Part shown: positions 58,016 through 64,000 of the stretch, in pieces
Layout of the letters: the number at the start of each line of letters is the position of its first letter
Numbering within the stretch: position 1 is the stretch's first letter
Assembly (NCBI GenBank): GCA_021442155.1
Contig: CM038214.1
Location: forward strand, 22,841,808 to 22,905,807
DNA length: 64,000 nt
Direction: 5' to 3'
Source: Cymbidium sinense
Taxonomy: Eukaryota; Streptophyta; Magnoliopsida; Asparagales; Orchidaceae
Notes under the pieces: model-generated
The model's input: only the letters and a program-made list of their open reading frames with translations
What the model was told of the DNA's origin: nothing
The model's database searches: none
Translations under genes and position numbers: made by a program

Positions 58016-61000
58016 TTCACCTCTTTTGCCTTCCATTTTTCTCTTTTTTTTTTTTCGATTTTGTTTCTTTGTGTTCTTTATGGATAATCCTCATAGATAT
58101 CATTCTTTGTCTTGTGCTCTTTGCTATGACTTCTTTGCCTACCCCTTCTCCTCTAGTTGGATGATTCATGTTTTGGCATTTTAATTTTATGGGGCAGATG
58201 TTGAACTATATGCACATTAATCTCTTGAATTGGAACCCTGAGCCTTGGATTACACATTCTTGGTTTTATAACTACAATCACACTTGGGACTTGTTTTCAT
58301 TGACACAACTATTCTAAACGATAGAATAAAACATTCTTTGGAGGAAGTTATCTACTGATGGGTTTAGATTTTTATACTAACTCTTTAACTTTTTTCTCGA
58401 CAATAAGGCTTGGAGCATTGCTACTAACTATGTTGACTCTAGGCATCGGTTTAGTGTGCATTATCTTTGGTTGCGTTTTATTTTCTTGATTATAGTATTT
58501 TTTGGCTAATGCTTACATTCCTTGGGACTCTTCCTCCTTCAAGGCCTTATTCATAAAGGTTCCATCACTTATCGAAAGGACTTTGGTTGGTTGTTGGGCT
58601 TGATTTTATGTACAATCGGCTGTGTCCTTGCTATAAGTCCTATCTCGGCCGCTTTCTGCAAGGGAAGAAATTGTAATTCGGTCTCTTTTATTGATTGTTT
58701 TGGTCAAATACTTATCTGTGGATTGGTTTAATTGTGATTTGGGGTTTGGAGGTTTGCTGTCATGGTTGCTTGTTGTTTTGTTTGTTGATTTGGTTTTTTC
58801 ATCCCTGTGGGTTCGGGCTGCTGCAGATTTTTTCTGCTCCTCCCAGTCTTCCTCCTACTGTCTTTTGCCAGCTTGTCTACTACTGTCTTAGCAAGTTCTG
58901 GTTTTGGACCTTTATTTTCTTAAAATTTCTGATTGGTAATGATGTCTCTACTTGGAATCATCTTCTTATTCTATATCTTGCTTACATTGTTGCATTAGTT
59001 GCTCTCATGGAGTGACTTGGGTGCGGATTATTCTTTGTTGGATTCTCATTTGGTGGTTGTAAATCGCATCTAATGGGCTTGTCTTTGTTACCTTCTTGGA
59101 TTGGAGTGTCATTTTGTTGGAGAAGTATTTTAATCGATCTTTGTCTGTTGATGTCTATAGATCTTGGATGTTTGTGGATTTAGTATATCGATTAGTTGTC
59201 CACAGGTTCTTGTTATTTGCTATAATATCCCTTTCTTTGCTTCTATTATTATTACCACGTACTAATCAACTGTTCTCGGATCTTAACATATGGTTTGTAT
59301 ATTCTCAATGAGTTATTATGGCAAGCGTGGGGTATTTCTCCAAAGATTGTGGGCTGAATTGGGATTGTCTTTATCTTGTTATGAATGTTCCTTATGTGGC
59401 AACTTTTCGATTTTCTTGGTTGTTTACCGGGGTCGACATTATCCTTGATCCCTAATGCTGCGGTACTTTAATGCTTTTAAGTTACGTGGTAATTTAAAGC
59501 TGAAATTCTTGATTTACCTTTCATTGGTTTTTATTAATCCACGAATGCATGAGGCGTCATTTTGCTCTTAGAACTTGAACACCTTTTGGTTGCGGTCTTC
59601 TTTATTGGTTATTTTGCTGATTGGAATATCCCATCTCTACTTTAATATCTATTTACGAATGGAATTATGTTATTTTTTCTTTATTAGTCTTGTTGCTTCT
59701 TGTTTTGCTTCCCATGATCGGTTTGGAATTTTTGTGTATCTATTTGGATTGTGGGTCTCCTCGATGTTGCTTATATGTCTCTTGTCTTGGAGATTTATTT
59801 TTGTTTTCTTTGTCTCCTCGTTTGGCTCTCTCTTTGTTGGTTGTAACATTTGGTCTCATGACACGAAAGATGTTCTGCAATTGTGATGGTGAGGGCTTTA
59901 GTGATTTCTATCAATTTGCTACCTTGGATAACTATATGTCTTAATTTTTAGTTTATCTACTATTGCCATGTCTACTCGATTGAGGAGTTTTATGGCCAAT
60001 TCTTTGTAACTTTCTATTTTATGTTGCGTCTTAAATTCTTTGTTTTCGGATGTTAATGTTGAGCCTCATTTTTTATTCACTTGTTGATTTCTTTTATGGG
60101 GTTCCAATGTATTATTAGATTTGTTTGGTTTGGGGTTGGCTTTGGTTGCCGTGCTATCTATCTTGTCTTCTCGATTTGCATCACTGCTACCTCTTTTATT
60201 TGGTTGGTTGTCATTATGAGCACTTTATTACGAAGATGGATATTATGGCCACTTTAGTCTTTGCATATCTTGGAGGTTTGCCTTTTCTGTCCGTTCTTTG
60301 GATTTATTGTTGTGGATTACTTGAATGGTGATTGAATCTTTGCTATTGGCTATTTGCTCTTCTTTTCTTTCGGTTCTAACTCGGTTGATTGCGGTTCATT
60401 CCTTGTGTTGAGCTATCTTGTATTTCTTTTATTGCTTTCTCCGGGACATTATTAAAGGGGTTTCACGGGTTGTTTTCTGCACTGAAAGACTCAATTACAT
60501 ACCATGTGATTGGGATGGTGTTAATTATAGGCTCATCGACTTATGTAGCAATTCTCGGTAAGTCTCCTGTATTTATCTTATGGAGGGATTATATCTTTGA
60601 ACAATTTCCTTCCACTGCATGGCTATTCGAGATTCGGCAAAGATGGTTCACTTACTTATGTTTTACGTATTCTCATATCAAGATGGCTATATTGATGATA
60701 ATTCTCTTGAATGAGACTCCTTATCCTTCAGCTCCTAGCAATTACCTATATATTTTAGATATGATTTTCTTAGGTTTGCGTGTAATAAAGCTCACAAGAA
60801 TATCAACAACTGGTGCTTCCTTCTCCAGTTTGTTGGCTATGATGGCCGTGATGTTCTCACTTTTGGTTGGTAGTAGCTCATGTGATGTAACCCTTCGAAG
60901 TTTGGATGCTCATATTTGCATCGCAACATGGTGTGATTGAGCCGAGCCTTCTCTATCCCATTTTCTTATTATCATACTCATATTATACTATTTTCTCCTA

Positions 61001-61324
61001 TCCTTTTTGCGTATTACCTTAACATTCTAATCTCTCTCTTATTATTACTTTGCGGTGTTTCTCTCTTTTTTATCTTGCGGTTTGCTCCATATTACCAAGC
61101 ACTTCTACAATCATCGAGCTTTGGCCTTATCATTTCTTTAGCTTATTATGTTAAACATCTTGTATCTTTTGATTGCTTTAATGTTTTCTTTTGCTCTTGG
61201 ATGTACTTAGTTGGGGATTTACTCCTTAGGTGTAGCTCTTTGAGCGGTAGTTTAGTTTATCCCCTTTAAGGACCTTGTAACCTTTATTTTGTGCAATAAA
61301 ATACCCCTATAATGGGGTTTCCCT
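58016..61324 (+). other. Long T-rich 3' region of the LINE
   Basis: About 3.3 kb between the RNase H stop and the poly(A) lie inside the target duplications, so they moved with the element. The plus strand is rich in T and G (TTGTTTGTTGATTTGG-type text), which yields many open frames of hydrophobic codons; the longest is 183 codons at 60,389-60,940. I recognise no domain in them. Most plant L1s have only a few hundred bases here. It may be a family-specific long 3' UTR, a 3' transduction, or an old third ORF. Confidence 0.6.
61295..61318 (+). terminator. LINE polyadenylation signal and terminal hairpin
   Basis: AATAAA at 61,295-61,300 is followed by a 5-bp hairpin, ACCCC (61,303-61,307) and GGGGT (61,314-61,318) with a TATAAT loop, only a few bases before the poly(A). 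The AATAAA fits cleavage at the tail. The hairpin stands where some LINE reverse transcriptases recognise their template. Confidence 0.7.
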
Positions 61325-61350
61325 AAAAAAAAAAAAAAAAAAAAAAAAAA
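61325..61350 (+). repeat. LINE poly(A) tail
   Basis: A pure run of 26 A follows TTTCCCT. The last two A overlap the target-site duplication. Confidence 0.95.
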
Positions 61351-61362
61351 GATTTTACTTAA
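61349..61362 (+). repeat. LINE target-site duplication, right copy
   Basis: AAGATTTTACTTAA, identical to 52,436-52,449. Confidence 0.95.
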
Positions 61363-62035
61363 TTTGGTCATTTAGTCCAATTTGGGTTAAGTGAGCCAAT
61401 TGGCTTGATTCTGAAGGGGTATGAAGGTTAGAACATTTTAATGATGGATTGGGGGTTGATTGATGGCTTTGATTATAATTAATTTGAGTTAAGTTGGATT
61501 TTTACTCATTTGAATCCTTTAGGTCTAATGGGTCAACTCGGATCAAGTGGTTGATTTGACCACTTGGCTTAATTAAGTTGGTTGGAATGGATTGTAATGT
61601 TTAATTTGATCTTTGGAACAATCATAAGGCTTGTATTAAGTTAATTTGTCTTGGACCAAGTTGAATATGTTTTTAGCCCTATGGAGTTTAAATTGGTCAA
61701 GTTGGGTTAAAGTCCAAGTTGGCTTGGTTTGGTTTAATTGAATCAAAGTTAAGGTTCAATCATGTCTAATTGGCATTCAAAATAATTTGGATGGGTTCGA
61801 TTTTAATTGGGTTGATTTGGTCCTGAGTTTGGCCATCTTGAGTCCAAATAAGTTAAGTCAGGTCAACTTAGTCCCTTGATGAAATTGAACAAAAATGAAT
61901 CATATTTAGCCTTGATCAAATTAGCATTAGCTTGGAACTTGGTTTGCAATAATTTGGTTTAAGTTTGATCAATGGGTTTGATGTGGGATTTGGTTGGGTT
62001 GATGGCTTAGTCCGCTTATCTTAAGATAAGATCTA
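61363..62035. repeat. Degenerate TTGATTTGG-type repeat, right of LINE
   Basis: Continuation of the host repeat at 51,780-52,435 (GGGTTAAGTGAGCCAATTGG, then many TTGGTT/GATTTG words). No coding potential is seen. Confidence 0.6.
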
Positions 62036-64000
62036 TCCCTAGGGTTGCATCTATCCAAGGCTTGAGCTCGGTCCTCTAATTACTAAAGTGGATTAGCATT
62101 AGGAAGGTCTTGGTATATTAATCCTAGATCTAAGAAGAAGGTAGTTAACCACACTTCAAAAGTGAGGTCAACAATTAAAAGTATAAATAATTTTCTTATA
62201 TTAATCTACGAACAAAGTTTAATATAATACAAATATCTAAATCTCACATAAATTTAGAGCACTTTATAAATTAGTGCTTCATTTTAAAGAGAAAGAAGGA
62301 AATATCATTTAAAATTGTAAAATAAGATGTAGGATAACCGAAGAAGAAAGTAAAGAGCACATCGAGTAAGTTTTGAAAGTTACACTCTTTGCAATCTTTT
62401 CTTGCTTTCAGCATCCTCATCCCTCACAAATTCTTGATTATTGATCTTCTTCTCCACCTGTTGCTTAAGGAAACACTCTATCACACTCCCCTTATAACAC
62501 TCTCATAGCACTTGGAGTGTCCTCTAAGTTCTTCTCAAAGAGCTCACACACACACTATCCCTCTTACCAAGAAAAATAAAAAACATTTAGAAAAAGATCT
62601 TTTTTTTCCTTAGAAATGTCCCCTACATATAACTTAAATATAGGCCAGTCAGTTTCCTTAATGATCCTATCATAATTGCTTCAAAAATTGCTCAAAATTA
62701 TCGAATATATTATATCGGTTGTAGCTATTGATATAGCACTAAATATTGATCTAGCATTGCAGTGTGATGTTTACTAGTTCTATTTCATATTTTTTTTTCT
62801 TTAGTATAGGGTTTCTATGTTGCTTATACAATGCCTATGTGATGAGCTTGCTATATAATTATCCTATAATTAGTCTGATCTGGCACCGCGACATTGCTGA
62901 TATAGCACATAAGCATTGGCCTTACTATATAATTTCCTTAATTTAAGTCAAATCTAGTGCCATAGCATTAAGCCAAAATTTCTTATTTTTTCATTTTTTT
63001 ATAATTTTTCTATCTCAACAAAAATTTCCTTAAAATAAACACATGATAAAGGCATTAAAATGACATGAAATGTTTACAACTTTAATACTTATCTCTCTCC
63101 CATGAAACGAGATCATCCTAGCCAAGTGGTTGGAGTTTAGCATGCCTCATTTAAAGACTTCGCTCAAACTAGGGAAATATAAGAAGATGCTTAAAGAAAG
63201 GCGGTTAGTATTTAGGGACTCACCTGCAAAACTCATCTACATGCTTGCGACTACACATCCAGAAACATGTCAAGCAACTTGCCTTATTAACACTATGACC
63301 CTGATTGGAGAACTCATTACTCGACATACAACACTTGACTTTTATTGGCGAGTCCTTCCTCATGTGACCAACATAGTTGATGTGTATCTTGCTTATGTAA
63401 CCTCGCCTTGATCCTATAAATAGGGAGATTTTTAAAGAGGGGAGGAAATTTTGGCTTTTTTTTTTACTTTCTAGCATCTTTGTACCCAAAGAGATTCTTG
63501 TACTTTTCTTAAAGAGAGAGAAAGAGAAATTTTATACTTTGATCTTTTAAAATAGTTGAATTTCTTTTATTTATTATGCTTTCTTACTTTAATTTTTTGT
63601 CTTACTTATCCTAACCTTGCTTCTCAGGTGCCTAAGAGGTTTTGCATCACGTTATGGGTAAATTTGGATTCAATATTTTCTTAGGCTAGTAAGTGTGGAT
63701 GAGGATGTGAATTAAAAGCTAGGTACAAGAATAGATCATTTGACGTTGGACAACTCAGACATGGAGCAATAATTTGTCACATATTAAGAATTAAAAATAT
63801 GGATGATAAAATTACAAACCCAATTCATGTGTCTATGGAAACTATTAAATCCAAATTTGTCCATTTATGGAGGAGGAACCTTTTGAGATACTTAAGAAAT
63901 AAGGTTGGATTAAGATATCACGAATAAGAAGACAAGAGAGTAATAAAATAATAAATAAATAATAATATTTATTCCGCAAGATCAAAGTACAAAGACTAGG
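62036..64000. other. LTR-like repeat debris at right edge
   Basis: No gene is recognised. 62,690-62,970 has the GCAC/GTGC-rich texture of 33.5-34.2 kb and shares AGTGCCATAGCATTA with it. 62,460-62,570 is rich in CACACTC/AACACTCTC words, similar to the complement of the GAGAGTGTG tract at 34.8 kb. A TATAAATAG stands at 63,415. These hints point to decayed LTRs, but ends and internal domains are missing. The frame at 63,130-63,411 (93 codons) has no known motif. Confidence 0.4.
63415..63423 (+). promoter_or_regulatory. TATA box candidate
   Basis: TATAAATAG in the context GATCCTATAAATAGGGAG is a typical plant TATA element, often found in LTR promoters. An AAAGAGAGAGAAAGAG leader-like tract follows about 90 bases downstream. 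There is no coding region to assign it to. Confidence 0.3.

Larger units (their letters stand above)
52450..61350 (+). mobile_element. Full-length L1-type LINE, about 8.9 kb
   Basis: The element has all parts of a plant L1 LINE: a CpG-containing GC-rich 5' end, ORF1 (gag-like) 52,608-53,984, ORF2 54,050-58,015 with endonuclease, reverse transcriptase, zf-RVT and RNase H, a 3' region with AATAAA and terminal hairpin, and a poly(A) tail. Matching 14-bp target duplications prove a complete insertion rather than 5' truncation. Both ORFs have several frameshifts and stops, so it cannot move on its own. The length is well above the usual 5-7 kb of plant L1s because of the 3.3 kb that follow RNase H. 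Confidence 0.95.

Noticed and set aside
59480..59520. Resemblance of a short phrase in the LINE tail to 18S rRNA (TGAAATTCTTG)
   Set aside because: Only about a dozen bases agree, and the flanks do not match rRNA.
60389..60940. 183-codon open frame as a membrane protein gene
   Set aside because: Its hydrophobicity follows from the T-rich strand. Overlapping frames nearby look alike, no domain is recognisable, and it lies inside the LINE.

Overview
The window looks like nuclear, gene-poor DNA of a flowering plant. It is AT-rich and holds Ty3/gypsy LTR-retrotransposon wrecks, a plant-type L1 LINE with an RNase H domain, decayed plastid DNA (trnT-GGU with the psbD upstream spacer, ycf3, rpl2, ndhF) and telomere-like CCCTAAA units. 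I found no intact cellular protein-coding gene; every coding region I can name is a pseudogene or a transposon remnant. There is a 100-base assembly gap at 18,445-18,544.

Layout. 1.36-7.07 kb: a direct-repeat pair of about 260 bp flanks a minus-strand Ty3/gypsy pol wreck (2.16-4.80 kb), a plastid psbD-upstream/trnT-GGU fragment (5.0-5.85 kb) and two long TA microsatellites. 7.1-18.4 kb: nothing I can identify. 19.1-20.05 and 29.8-30.71 kb: two diverged copies of an LTR-like repeat. Each ends in a primer-binding-site-like TGGTGTCA preceded by a hairpin whose arms differ in sequence but still pair. 28.44-28.66 kb: plastid ycf3 intron 1 end plus exon 2. 32.65-35.94 kb: plus-strand Ty3/gypsy gag and retropepsin, interrupted by about 2 kb of unrelated repeat. 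35.99-37.20 kb: a degenerate CCTAAA/CCCTAAA array. 37.20-37.83 kb: a second retropepsin copy on the minus strand, so the array sits between two tail-to-tail protease pieces.

37.85-38.96 kb is the most striking part. It holds a decayed mitochondrial cox2 followed by a decayed nad1 on the same strand, and the residues preserved in both are those of fungal rather than plant proteins. Within 1.5-3.5 kb follow plastid rpl2 (intron plus exon 2, 40.38-41.09 kb) and ndhF (41.38-42.24 kb), which are not neighbours in a plastome. The likeliest history is fungal mitochondrial DNA that entered the plant, perhaps through its mitochondrion, and later reached the nucleus with plastid pieces. From memory and unverified here, fungal mitochondrial DNA has been reported in orchid mitochondrial genomes, so an orchid or another plant with a close fungal partner is a reasonable but unproven guess.

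42.25-51.78 kb: nothing identified. 52.45-61.35 kb: a full-length but mutated 8.9-kb LINE with 14-bp target-site duplications, a GC-rich 5' end, a DUF4283/zinc-knuckle ORF1, an endonuclease-RT-zf-RVT-RNase H ORF2, an unusually long (3.3 kb) T-rich 3' region, and a terminal AATAAA, hairpin and poly(A). It is inserted into a degenerate TTGATTTGG-type repeat (51.78-52.43 and 61.36-62.03 kb), a family that also occurs in inverted orientation at 20.75-21.56 kb. 62.0-64.0 kb: LTR-like repeat debris.

All identifications come from reading translations and matching remembered family motifs; no database search was possible, and edges of decayed pieces are approximate.
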